From positions 2,170,001-2,234,000 of the forward strand of contig JALJCQ010000017.1 in the NCBI GenBank assembly GCA_023091665.1: a stretch of 64,000 nt of DNA, given 5' to 3'. Positions 32,428-42,844 of the stretch are shown here, in pieces. The stretch comes from Pythium myriotylum (taxonomy: Eukaryota > Oomycota > Peronosporomycetes > Pythiales > Pythiaceae). The notes below the pieces were generated by a model that did not search any database, was not told the DNA's origin, and worked only from the letters and a program-made list of their open reading frames with translations. Position 1 is the stretch's first letter. Each line of letters begins with the position of its first letter. The position numbers were made by a program, and so were the translations under genes.

Positions 32428-33367
32428 TCAAGCCGCTTCACCACAGGTAAGTCTCCGGTAATCTTCGCGGATATTGAGATACGAGATGGCTGTTACGGGG
32501 GTTTTCTTCGGGGGCCGACCATCTTCAATCTCGAGCTCCCCATCAAGATCAGCAAAGACCGCGTATCTTCCCATATCACAAATAATCCCAAGTCTGGGAG
32601 CGTGGTGCCGGATTGGTTGAGAAACTTGTTGCCTGGGCGTGCTTTTTCGGCATACCTCAATGAACTGAGAAGGCGCTGGTGAGTTGATAAATCTGGCGAG
32701 GGTAGTTGGTACCGTCACGTCTGATGCGTTGACGTATGAGACCTCCATTTTCTCATCTTCTAATCCGTCTGGATCACCAGCGCTAGTGAGCGTGCCGGCT
32801 TCTTCGACATTAATTGGATCGCCCTCTCGAGTATGTTCCAACGCCGCATCGATATCTAGACAGAAGGGAGAGCGGTGTCCACGCGGTACTTTCGGCAGTT
32901 CGGATGCATGGCCACGAGGCTAGACAGCGAAGAAGCGGCCACCAAAGCGTAGTTTGTTGAGGATGCCACCGCCAACAACACAGGCGTCGGGAACCCCAGC
33001 GCTTGCGGCATATACACGGAGGATCGGGCAGCTCAGCCGGGAATGAATCTCCGCAATTCGTGGGGCTGCAAGTGCAACCGCGATTCCCAGCTTTATGAGG
33101 CCTTCTAGGAGCTGGTTGGGATTGAGCGAGGCATCAAAGCCGATGATGTCGAAGAAAAATAGGTCCACCATCAAGTCGCGTCCATTGAAACAAAACGCCT
33201 GGCCAAGAATGGTCACCTTCTTACGCGAGAGACGTGCTCGAGCCTCTTGCATTCGACAGAAGAAAACGATACCATCCGCGCGCTTGGCTATCAGGGTGAC
33301 GAATTGCGCTCGCAACATGACACGTACTTCAGGATCTGTCTGATCTTCATAGATGGACGCTATCGTA
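32428..33367 (-). pseudogene. LINE-ORF1-like protein, C-terminal part (left of Copia-2)
   Basis: On the minus strand one frame runs from the Copia-2 border (IASIYEDQTDPEV...) to 32428, with one in-frame TAG at 32920-32922. The segment with RADGIVFFCRMQ, DLFFFDIIGFDASLNP and KLRFGGRFFAV is patterned like the gag-like ORF1 of the LINE at 45.6 kb (LVALRFIRPEL, LHLLWRSNLPIS, VKQGGFSFQM), so a LINE ORF1 origin is likely. The N-terminal part lies on the other side of Copia-2 (38375-38733). An unrelated host protein is the alternative. Confidence 0.5.
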
Positions 33368-33623
33368 TGAGAGCGTAGGATCGATGACCACAGGCAAGGG
33401 ATAGACAGAGATAGAAGATCACGGGGGACTTGGGCACCACGGATATATTTGAGAACTGAGAGTCATACAGCTACTTCTGGGGGCTCGCTGGTGGCGAGTT
33501 CTTTCTCTGAAGTAGCACAAGCAAGAAGGCATCTCTCCACTCCACTCTGGAGGCCTCCCATCTTCAACATGCACTGGGTGAGTTCTCCGTCCGGATAATC
33601 CGTCCCGTATCCGGATTTCAACA
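33368..33623 (-). repeat. Copia-2 3' LTR (256 bp)
   Basis: On the minus strand it starts TGTTGAAATCCGGATACGGG and ends CGCTCTCA. Compared with the other LTR it has about 33 extra bp (33481-33515 region). Confidence 0.8.
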
Positions 33624-33650
33624 CGCTCCCCTCGAGGCAAAGCCTCGCAT

Positions 33651-36600
33651 TCACCCTTGTGGTCCCAAAACGATCAATCCGCACAACGTCCCGAGCCGGC
33701 GCTTCTCCAACGGCTTCGTAAAGGCGTCCGCCGTCTTTGCGTCGCCCTTCACCTTCTGCAACGTGATCGATCCGCGCTGGATCTGCTCCCTCACGTAATG
33801 CCAGCGAAGCTCAATATGCCTTGCTCGTCGACTGTGCGTGGGATTTGTGGCCATGACATGCGCCACTTGACTGTCAATGCCGATGGTTGGTCTGATCACC
33901 TTGTTTGACCATATTTCTTGTAGAATATTGCACTCACCCATCGCTTCCATTGAGGCCTCACATGCCGCTACGTATTCGGCCTCGGCAGTTGACTGAGCGA
34001 TCACAGGCTGTCGACGGGACATGCATGACACTGCGCCGCCAGCCACCGTGAACACAAAACCACTGGTACTCTTCCGCGTCTCCGGGTCTGCGCCCCAGTC
34101 ACTATCACAAAACCTACGAAGCACAATATCGTCGTTACCGACTTGAGTCGACTTCGAGTAGCGAATGCCATAGTCGCATGTCCCAACCAGGTAACGTAAC
34201 ACTCTCTTGAGCGCACCTACATGCTTGCTCGTTGGCTTGTTGACAAATCTGCTCAATTGACCTAGTGCATACGCGAGATCCGGCCTGGTGCTCGTAGCTA
34301 GACACATCAGCATCCCCAGCGCTCCCCTGTAATCAAAACTTGTGTCGACCACATCATCTTCTGTCGCTGGCGTGAGTCACGTGTTCGTCTCCAGTGGGTT
34401 TCCGACTTTGTGTGCGTTTGTGTAGCCATACTTCTCGAGAATTTCTCGTGCGTATTTTTGCTGACTGATGAAAATTGAGTCGTGCGTCTGGCAGACTTCG
34501 ACGCCGAGATATTCCATGAGCTCACCATGATCTTTGATTCCGTACTCTTGGTCTACATCGGCAAACAGTGAGTTCTTGAACTCTTCGTCATTTGTTGCAC
34601 ACAGCACGTCGTCAACGTAGATCAAAACCAGCGCGATTCGATCTTGTAGTACAAAGACGGCTCAGTGGCGCATCGCTGGAAGCCACGCTTGAGCATCCAC
34701 TCGTTCAATTCCGAGTTCCATTCTCTCCAGACTGACGCAGGCCATCGAGAGCCCGCTGGACCTTGTACACACGGCCTTCCGAACGGCATGCGAATCCATC
34801 AATAGACTTCACGTATTGCGGGATCCTCAATTTTGCGTTGAGATGCGCCGTGTTCACATCTGCTCCGTACACTTTGAGATTGCAGAGCGCCGCGTTCGAC
34901 AGGCACAACCGAAACGATGACATGCGCGCAACGGGAGCAAACACATCGACAAAGTCGATCCCTAGCCTTCGCCCGTGATGCAGTGTCTTCAAGGTCTTGA
35001 CCACCATCAACATTTGAGTCCTCTGGGTCTTCACCGACGACAAAACCGTGTTCTCCGTTCACCGAATCTGCTTCTCCTGCGTCATCATCGGTACCAGCAC
35101 TGTGTTTTTCGCCCACTGCTTCTCCCGGACTTTCACTTTCTGCTTGTTCGGCACGTTCGCTTTCATCTTGTTTGCTGTTTTGTGCACTTTTACCACTGGT
35201 ACTACTGCGTGCACTGCTGCGCCCATCGATGTCGCTGCCCGCAACGCTTGCCATTCCCGTGGAACTGTCCTCAGGCGTTGAGGTCTCACTGCTTTCACTG
35301 CTTGATTGATTCATGCTGCTCTGGACCTCGGGAGCGTCTTACCTCGAGCTAGTGACTGCATCGAACTCGCCCTCCTCGAGCTCCATGTCCACGTCTGCGA
35401 CAGTTGACTGGATCTCGACAGACTCGTGGGTCACGCTTGCGTTGATCTCACCATACTCATCGGAACTCTCCATCGTCATATTTTCACTTGGCTCGTACAC
35501 GAGGTCATCACTATCGTCATCTTGGTCTTCGTGTTTTTCTGACTCGTCCTCCGGCTCCGGGTCGTCGGAGTGGAAAACCAGCCACTCACCGATGTCCTTA
35601 TCGTCGGGATCGACCTCATGACGGTCCTTGTACATGACGTCTTCTGCCACACGTACTTCAGACACGAACTTCACAGTGCGATCCACTGGCTCATAGACTT
35701 GAAGACCAAATGTGTCCTTCGCATAGCCAGCAATGAATCCAATGCGCGCGTTGTCATCCTCCTTCTTCCGCTCCGGCGAGTTGGGCACGTGGATGTACGC
35801 GAGCGCTTCAAGGGGCCTGATGTGATGGACATCAGCGTCCACACCAAAGAAAACGTGTACGGGATTCCATTGATCGACCGACAGTACACATGGTTCCGTA
35901 CGTACGCCGCTTTCAAAAGCGCATAACACCACATCGATCGAAAGAAGCCCGACTCGTGCATCGACGCCTTGGTCGCGTCGACGAGCGTTCTGATCGCGCG
36001 TTCGACTGGGTTCGAATGAGAGCCTTTTGGTCTGACCTTCACGTGCCCAATCCTCTTTTCCGCATACCACTGGTCAATGTCATTGTTGACAAACTCACGG
36101 CCCTTGTGAGCGAGCACGCGCTGCACCGAAAAACGCACAGTTTCTGTCGGCTCATACTGGCGCTAAATCACTTTCGTGACTCGTCGACCGGCTTGCCGCT
36201 CCGCCCACAAGATGTACGGCCGCATCTTGGTGTTGACCGTCGACGCCTTCTTGTTCTTGAGCAGGAACAGAGTCAAGAATCGGCTCCAGCCGTCCATAAT
36301 CACCAGCACCGCCTTGTACTTTGCGTTGATTCCCTTGCTAGGGAAGAGTAGTCCAGCGTACACGATCTGATTTGGCGCCGTGAGACCGCGATCGAGCCAT
36401 TTGAGTCGACGCTTCTGGCGCTGCTTACCGACGTGGCAAGCGTCGCATGGCCTCAGATGCCTTTTCGTGAGTATCATACCCTTCACCAGCTCTCGATCAA
36501 CCATGAGCTTTAAATACTGCGGGCAAATGGGAATCAAACGTCGGTGCCATTGCTCCATTGTCGCAACGCCATCAGTGACTGTAAAGTTCACCACAATTGC

Positions 36601-38054
36601 GTTCGCTGGGAGTGTAGATGGTACGTCGCTTGCACCCAACGTCGCTTGCACCCAACTACACGAAAGTCCAGAGACCATCCTCTTTTCGCGCGCGCAGCAC
36701 GACGATCGAGTCCATCATCATTTCAAAAGTCTTGCTCGCTTCGTCGAGTCGCACGTCAAGTCTTTGGTCGACCTCACGCCCAATCGACAGAATCCCGTGA
36801 GTCGCTCCGGGCACATACAATACGTCGTCGAGGAAGACTAGCACTCGGACACCATCCACATCAATAATCAATCGAATCGTGCCGATACCGGTCGCTTGGG
36901 CCACCATGCTTGCCGCAATTCCGTGAACCTCCGACTCCACTGTTTCTGGGTTGATGTCCTCCATGTGCATAAAGAACGCCCTGTCGCCGACCATGTGAGT
37001 GTTTGACGCAGTATCAAAACACCACCAATAACATTTCCCGATGGGCATTTCCGACCCGACTGACAACTGCGTGACCCGCGGGTCTTTCGCTTCAACACCA
37101 CTTGCGATTCCAGGTTCCGGTTCGCCATCATTGGTCTTGCCACTAATTCTCTGGCGCCGAGTGTAGTTGGCTCGCTGGAACTGGACCTGTCTCTTGTCCG
37201 TATTGTTTTGCGCGCCGTTGTTGTTACCGTTGTTCTGCGCAGGCTTGGGGCACTGTCTCCAAAAATGGCCTTCCTCTCCACACCGTCGGCAGGTTTTTGC
37301 GTTCTTCTTTGCACCAGATTCGCTCGTGCCACTTGTGTTTGCTCCGCTGCCGTCTCCTTGAGTGTTCTATGCAGGATCTCCATCGTTGCCACCGCCATTT
37401 CCACGGTTCCCTCGCGGTCGGTGCCCTGCGCTGCCACTACCGGCGCTGCTACGAACCTGTCTCACCGCTGCCTCGGAGTCAAACGCACGGAGGCCATCTG
37501 CCGTCTCATTTCGGAGCATACCGTACTTAGCCGAAGTACGCAGTTGCTCAAACTCGTACTGACGGGGGTAAACCGTTGATCAACATCTCCTTCATGTCAA
37601 TGTCTTGGACCTGGTAACCGTGGCTTGCCAACTCGGTTCTGTAGTTGAAAAGCTTTGACAAACAGATCTCTACATCACCGCCTGGAGAGCCCCTGAGCGC
37701 CTTCATCTCGTCCTGTAGACGGAGGATCATACTCTGCTTGATCATGGCGTTCTGTCGCTTCTCGTAAATCTCGCACAGCGCGGCCCACATTTCCGATCCA
37801 CTCTCATGCATGTCCACTTGTTGGAGCCTCTCAGTCGGGATAGTCGTCCCGATCATGCGCATAATCTTGATCTCCTTGGCGTCAAAGGCATTCTTGCTGG
37901 CCACGTCGAGGTCCTCGCGCTTGATCTTCTTCTCCACAACATCGAGGAGCCCATGCTCTCGGAAAAAAATGCGCATCTTCCATTTGTACGATCGCCAGCC
38001 CTTGCCTTCCCAGCCGTATGACAGTCCTTCCATCTTCATGTGGGACTCCACCAT
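33651..38054 (-). pseudogene. gag-pol: Copia-2 Gag-Pol, multiply frameshifted
   Basis: Pieces in order on the minus strand: Gag (38054-37548, starting MVESHMKMEG); zinc knuckle CRRCGEEGHFWRQC (about 37290); protease-like CFDTASNTHM (about 37010); integrase zinc region CDACHVGKQ (about 36440) and catalytic core (36330-35670); acidic linker; RT with VYGADVNTAHLNAKL (about 34880) and YVDD in MIYVDDVLCATN (about 34620); RNase H (34352-33651) with IAQSTAEAEYVAACEA. At least six frame changes make it non-functional. It belongs to a Copia lineage distinct from Copia-1. Confidence 0.85.
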
Positions 38055-38124
38055 CCTGCCGGTGGGGTCTGTCCGCTCATCGCTTGGTGTCTACTTGTTT
38101 GCCAGAGTTCTCGCGTGGTATTTT

Positions 38125-38137
38125 GGGCTCATAACCC
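38125..38137 (-). promoter_or_regulatory. Copia-2 primer-binding site (initiator-tRNA-Met anticodon arm)
   Basis: On the minus strand GGGTTATGAGCCC is the exact complement of GGGCTCATAACCC, the anticodon stem-loop of initiator tRNA-Met. Copia-type elements are known to prime from a cleaved half of this tRNA. The site lies about 15 nt inside the assigned LTR end. Confidence 0.7.
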
Positions 38138-38152
38138 TATTGTAAAGGGCTA

Positions 38153-38374
38153 TGAGGGCGTAGGATCGATGACCACAGGCAAGGGATAGACCGAGATAGA
38201 GGATCACGGGGGACTTGGGCACCACGGATATATTTGAGAACTGAGAGTCATACAGCTACTTCTGGGGCACAAGCAAGAAGCCATCTCTCCACTCCACTCT
38301 GGAGGCCTCCCATCTTCAACATGCACTGGGTGAGTTCTCCGTCCGGATAATCCGTCCCGTATCCGGATTTCAAC
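38153..38374 (-). repeat. Copia-2 5' LTR (222 bp)
   Basis: Matches 33368-33623 except for the 33-bp indel, scattered substitutions, and loss or change of the outermost TG. Confidence 0.8.
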
Positions 38375-38733
38375 CGACGCAATCGGGCGGGGGTAACCAA
38401 TTGAGGCAAACGCATCGCCACAATCGAGAACCAGGGGTACTTCGCCGTTGTGATCGGGCTATTCAAACCGCGGAGCGAGGCTAGCATGTCTTCCGGAGAT
38501 GCATGCGGGTTGTTCATCACATCCAAGTGCCGTTGGAAAGCAACAGGATCGTCGGGACGAGGGGAGATTAGTTTGGCTTTTGGCAACTGTGTTTTCTGGA
38601 AGCCAGATGGTGAGCCGGAAGCCAGAGTCAGTCGAAGATAAGTGATGCTGGAGTTAGATGGAGCTTTCTGGAAGTTGTCCGTTTGGGGTAGTTGGCAGAT
38701 GACCTTGTTTTTTGCATCGAATTGGCGTGAGCG
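38375..38733 (-). pseudogene. LINE-ORF1-like protein, N-terminal part (right of Copia-2)
   Basis: An open minus-strand frame (KAKLISPRPDD...LVTPARLRR) ends exactly at the Copia-2 LTR and can continue in a compatible frame into IASIYEDQTDPE on the other side (33367 downward). No ATG lies in a suitable place before LDVM, and an in-frame TGA at 38734-38736 limits it upstream, so the start is lost or in another exon. Confidence 0.45.
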
Positions 38734-38933
38734 TCAGGAGGCAAAAGGGAAAGTCTAGTCGTGCGTAGGGTAACTTGCCGCGGTATCCAAAGGAAAACCC
38801 GTCAAGAGTCCACCAAGTCCCGAAATGAGTGGTTATCAAGAAAGAAACAAAATAAAAAACCAAGGCACATTGAGTGGATACAACTTGTCATTTCGGGGAC
38901 CCAACCCAACCTATGAGCGTGCTATTGAGGTAG

Positions 38934-39457
38934 TGGATGCTTCCTGAAACACCAAATCACCAATTTGGGATTTTGGTTGGCAGGACATCCTGAAACACCA
39001 ATTCATCAAATTTTCCACTCAAATTCAGATTTGGTATCAGCATGAGTTGCAACTTGCAAAGACGCGTGCTGCGAGGGAAGGCATGGCGTCTTCGCGCACG
39101 ACGATACTGACGCTCCTCGCCGCCCGCCGCATCGCGCAACAACCGCTTCGAGTGATAACCCGACGAGACACGCGTATACCTCGGCGCGCGCTTTTGGCGC
39201 CGACAGCATCGGCCACATCGTTCACACTGATGCTGCTTGGCGCAGAGCTTGGTGCTTCTTCGTCGTCCATCGGTGGCTCACTCGACCGAGTTCGGACACC
39301 CTTAACAAGCAACACGTGGTTCTGATGCGAAAATGGTCGTCCGCCACCATTTTGTCGAGCGTGTCGACCACGCTCGATTTCAGGTAACATAAAATGGGCG
39401 ATTGGTGGTTGCTCCACCATTTCTTTTTGGTGATTTGGTGTTTCAGGAAGCATCCAG
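38934..39457. mobile_element. 524-bp TIR element of unknown superfamily
   Basis: 30-bp perfect TIRs (38934-38963 and 39428-39457) start TGGATGCTTCCTGAAACACC. A third, imperfect copy of the same motif (CCTGAAACACCAATTCATCA) lies just inside the left TIR. The ends are AT-rich but the interior (39050-39330) is GC-rich. Flanks (GTAG and GTAT) give no clear target duplication. It is non-autonomous unless the small internal ORF is functional. Confidence 0.75.
39037..39420 (-). CDS. 127-aa ORF filling the 524-bp TIR element
   Basis: The ATG at 39420 is 8 bp inside the right TIR. The frame covers most of the interior: MVEQPPIAHFMLPEIERGRH..., then EPPMDDEEAPSSAPSSIS, then Arg- and Cys-containing C-terminus. 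I recognise no domain. It could be the truncated N-terminus of the parental transposase or a captured host exon; the GC-rich interior favours either over random sequence only weakly. Confidence 0.35.
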   Translation of the reverse strand: MVEQPPIAHFMLPEIERGRHARQNGGGRPFSHQNHVLLVKGVRTRSSEPPMDDEEAPSSAPSSISVNDVADAVGAKSARRGIRVSRRVITRSGCCAMRRAARSVSIVVREDAMPSLAARVFASCNSC

Positions 39458-39737
39458 TATCACTGTGGATATCTCGACGGAGTGATCACGCGTTCTCCAA
39501 CGACTTTGGGTTTGTCCACGAAATACTGTGGTCAAAATGGAGATCGCAGCTCGTGTCCTGGCTCTGAAGTTGAGAAAACAGCGACAAGACTCAAGTGTGT
39601 AAAACCCACTCATTGTACATTAGTTCTTACGCCTCGTCGGCGTCAATGCACGAACATCCAGAAATTGTAACGTATCAAAACCAAGACTGCCGCACGCGGC
39701 CCGCCTTTGACGCTCGCCTCCGACTCTCACGCATCGC
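39458..39737. other. 3' flank of subtilisin 2
   Basis: Spacer and probable 3' UTR of the minus-strand subtilisin; nothing else recognised. Confidence 0.4.
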
Positions 39738-41131
39738 TTACACCGAGTTGAACGCCTTGAGCGCGTTGATACGGCCGTAACCGTACTGGTTGTTCGGGTA
39801 CGTCGTGTCCTTGGTGCTGCCGCAAGTGTAGCCCGACGACGCGAGCGTCGTGCGGTCAGTCGTCGTCGTGAGCGCAGTCTTAATCTGCGCAAACGTGAGC
39901 GTCGGCTTCTTGCTGAGAAGGAGAGCGATGACGCCCGAGACGTGCGGGGTGGCCATGGAAGTACCCGAGATCGTGTTGAAGGCCGAGTTGCCCGTGTTCC
40001 AAGCCGAGCGCACGCTCTGACCCGGGCCAGACACATCTGGCTTCACGAGACCGTTGACGGCCGGGCCCTTGCTCGAAAAGCTGGCGAGGCCATCCGATGA
40101 GGTGGTCGCGACGACCGCGATGACGTTCGCGTCATCGGCCGGCGAGTTGGCCGAGGAACATTTAGGTCCGCCGTTGCCGTTGGCGAAGACTGGAATGATG
40201 TTGGCCGAGCGCCAGGTCTTGATGGCCGAGGCGAAGAACGTGTCGCCCTGGCCGCCGCCCCACGAGTTGCTGACGACGTTCGGCGCCTGGGTGCAGTCCT
40301 TGCCCGTGCCCGAGGCCGTCCTCGGGCAAGTGAGGAACTGAGCACAGGTGAGAAGGGCCGACTCGGAGCCGTTTTCCGGCGTGAAGGCCTTGCAGGCAAT
40401 GAACTTGGCGCCAGGGGCGACACCGAGGCCGTTGGCACCGACCATCGTGCCGATCGTGTGCGTGCCGTGACCCACATCATCGTACGGCGTGGTCTTCTTG
40501 GCCGTGGCGTCGTACCAGTTGTACGAGCTGCGGAAGTTGGCGGCGATGGACGTGTGCGTGGCAAGGACACCAGTGTCGAGCGAGCCGATCACGATGTTCT
40601 GGCCCGTGTAGCCGGCCGACCACACGCTTGGGGCCTGGATCTTGGTGACACCCCACTCGTTCGCGAGGGGCGTGATCTGAGCAGTCGAGTTGCCGAGCAC
40701 CTCGAACTTGGACGTCGGGATGATGATCTCCTCGCGGATCTCGGCGATCTCCGGGATAGCCACCAGCTTCTCCACGAGCTCGATCGTCGCGCCCTTGATC
40801 GCCTTCTGGTTCGTGATCCAGAACGTCTCCTGCGACTCGTAGAGCCCACCGGCCTCCTTGGCAAGCAGAGCATCGAGGCTCGACTGCGAGGTCTTGGCGT
40901 TGGTCTCGAGCGAGGTGACGATGGCGGCGATCTTCTGTCCACGCGTGGCGTAGTCCGCCTCCTTGACGGCGTTAGCGCGTTGTCGACGCCGGCCTTGAGC
41001 GTGACCATGAGGTTGACAGTGGCCTGCTGACGGAGCGCACGGTGGACGCCAGCGTCGACGCGCGGCATGGCCGAGGCATCAGCCGCAAGGACGGCGACAG
41101 CGAGGATTGGAGCGAACGTGGTGAAGACCAT
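39738..41131 (-). pseudogene. Secreted subtilisin-like serine protease, one frameshift
   Basis: Paralogue of 471-1868: signal peptide MVFTTFAPILAVAVLAADASA, same propeptide start (MPRVDAGVHRALRQQ), then the S8 domain with intact Asp (SLDTGVLATHT), His (GHGTHT), Asn (SNSWGGG) and Ser (GTSMATPH). One base is missing near 40972: GCGCTAACGCC here where the paralogue has GCGCTCAACGCC. This breaks the frame about 50 codons in; the remaining frame is open to TAA at 39738-39740. Restored length would be 464 aa. It is either a very young pseudogene or a sequencing error, since everything else, including the promoter, looks functional. Confidence 0.85.
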
Positions 41132-41164
41132 GGTGGTTGTGGGGGCTTGGCTCGAGTGCTGGGA

Positions 41165-41183
41165 GGCAAATTGCGAAGTGAGC
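41165..41183 (-). promoter_or_regulatory. Oomycete initiator-type core promoter of subtilisin 2
   Basis: On the minus strand GCTCACTTCGCAATTTGCC is identical in its core to the subtilisin 1 promoter and lies about 35-50 nt before the ATG at 41131. Confidence 0.75.
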
Positions 41184-41483
41184 TTTCGAGGGTACCAGGT
41201 AGCATGGCGGGAACGCTGTCGGGAAGACCCGGCACAGTCTCTCCTTCCTCCTGGCTCATAGGGGCTAGTCGAGTGCGTGACCTGATTCGGCCAACGAGAT
41301 CGGCGTGCTCTGTTGAGTCACGTGCTGTGCACCGCACAGTTTCCGTGGAGTCGGTGTGGGGCTGAGTCTTCTACGAGAGACCCGGGGGTGATTATTCTCG
41401 CAGCTGGGAGGTCTTCAATAGCTACGCGAAACGTTATCAGTTCAACGAGCTCCAGAGAACGTCCAGGCTAGAACCTTGTAATG
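41184..41483. other. Upstream region of subtilisin 2
   Basis: About 300 bp between the promoter and the solo Copia-1 LTR. No gene. It does not match the subtilisin 1 upstream region. Confidence 0.4.
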
Positions 41484-41861
41484 TGAGGTAGGCCGTGTGT
41501 TGTGTTGGTGGCAAATTGCCGAATGAGAATGTATTTGTGTTGTTTCCTTGGTCTCTGGGAAGCGCTGCACGCCCTGTCCCCAACTGTCCAACGGCCCTTG
41601 GCCAACCACTAGTTTAAATTAAAAACCTCGAATTGTTTTGGCCAATCAGGATCCGCTCTGATCGATTCTAACCAATCAGAGCAGTCCTTCTATCAATCCG
41701 ATGTCGCAAACGTGGCGAAAGGGACCAGTGGGTTTTTGGGTGATGGAGGTTGAAGGTGCGCCTTCAACCTCCCAGCCAATCACAGTGGGCTGGCAGCAGC
41801 GGCTGCCGACGCTGCGGCGTCACGGACCCCACTTGTGGCTCTTGGGGACATAACCGTCTCA
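41484..41861 (-). mobile_element. Solo Copia-1 LTR upstream of subtilisin 2
   Basis: A 378-bp copy of the Copia-1 LTR in minus orientation, same length as the array LTRs, differing at least at one site (CAATTGTTTTGG versus the array's ATTGATTTGG context). The initiator is at 41510-41529. It points the same way as subtilisin 2 and ends about 300 bp from its promoter. Flanking 5-mers (TAATG, ATATA) do not match, so there is no target duplication. Confidence 0.93.
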
Positions 41862-41880
41862 ATATATATATATATATATA
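41862..41880. repeat. (AT)n tract beside the solo LTR
   Basis: About 9-10 AT units directly abut the TGAG end of the inverted LTR and separate it from Gypsy-2. Confidence 0.9.
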
Positions 41881-41881
41881 T

Positions 41882-42528
41882 TGGCTGACGAAAAGGCATC
41901 GCACATCATCACAGGTCCGTGTCGCTGACCGCGAACCAGGTCGTAGTATGGTGGTCGTCAATGACGTTTTCGGGTTGCCAATTGTGGCTGACTCCGGTGC
42001 TGATTGCAATTTGATTCCACGACACGTCGTCAACGAGATGCGCGACATCGATGTGCTGCCATCCTACCGGGCTCTGCTGAGACCTGTTTCCATTGAACTC
42101 GCCGGTGGACGACGAGATAAGTGCACCCACAAATGTGAAGTCGATCTAAAGATTGGAACTCGTGCTGGAAATGTGAACGTTCGACGCATCCGTTGCTTAG
42201 TGTTGGAAGGCGACGAAGACGCCTTTCTCATGGGCAAACCGACACTAGAAGTCCTCGGCATTGACGTTGACAGAATGTTTGAGCAATTGGCACAGCGACA
42301 GACGGATGACGGTGATGATATTGAGGACGGAGTCGCAATTGGAGAAGACCGTGAGGGTGATTTCGAAGCACTTCTGCACGAGATGTTGGACGAGGCAGTG
42401 GCTAACAAGTTTCCGGCACACCTACTGCCGCGACTCAAGACACTGCTGTGGTCGTTCGTTGACATTTTCCGTGTGCATCTTCGTCCCAATCCACCTGCTG
42501 ACGTTCAACCACTGCGTGTGACCGTTAA
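41882..42528 (+). pseudogene. pol: Gypsy-2 aspartic protease segment
   Basis: The frame contains the protease motif VADSGADCNLIPRHV and a linker ending in the RT N-terminal region, interrupted at VTVNP by the MITE at a TTAA. The 5' end is lost at the AT tract. Confidence 0.7.
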
Positions 42529-42840
42529 CCCTTTCGCGAACGCGAGCTGAACAATAGGAACTGTATCAATACAAATTTCAAGTGTAGTGAATGCCAATCG
42601 TACAAAAAATGCCCGTTTGACCTTCCCGCTGATCTGATTACGCACTTTCCATAGCACACAACTCACCCACTTTTGGCGAGATATATCACAAAATTGGCGA
42701 AATACAATGCATTTATTGAATAGAAATACTACCCTAAAATGCCAATCGTACAAAAAATGCTCGTTCGAGAGGTGCTTTCTCACCTGGTTTTGTAAACAAC
42801 TATGAAACGGGCAAAATTTGTACGGTCGTTCGCGAAAGGG
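42529..42840. mobile_element. piggyBac-type MITE 1 (312 bp, TTAA)
   Basis: TIRs CCCTTTCGCGAACG / CGTTCGCGAAAGGG are flanked by TTAA on both sides (42525-42528 and 42841-42844), the exact target preference of piggyBac elements. A 27-bp internal direct repeat (ATGCCAATCGTACAAAAAAT core) occurs at 42591 and 42739. It has no coding capacity and interrupts Gypsy-2 pol. Confidence 0.85.
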
Positions 42841-42844
42841 TTAA

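Larger units (their letters stand above)
33368..38374 (-). mobile_element. Copia-2 retrotransposon, degenerate
   Basis: Two related LTRs flank a minus-strand Copia internal region. A polypurine tract (GAGGGGAGCG) abuts the 3' LTR and a primer-binding site follows the 5' LTR. The LTRs differ by a 33-bp indel and substitutions, and the coding region has many frameshifts, so it is much older than Copia-1. It splits the LINE-ORF1-like frame. No clear target duplication was found. Confidence 0.85.

Noticed and set aside
42505..42783. 92-codon minus-strand frame over MITE 1
   Set aside because: It crosses the MITE border into Gypsy-2 and has no domain.
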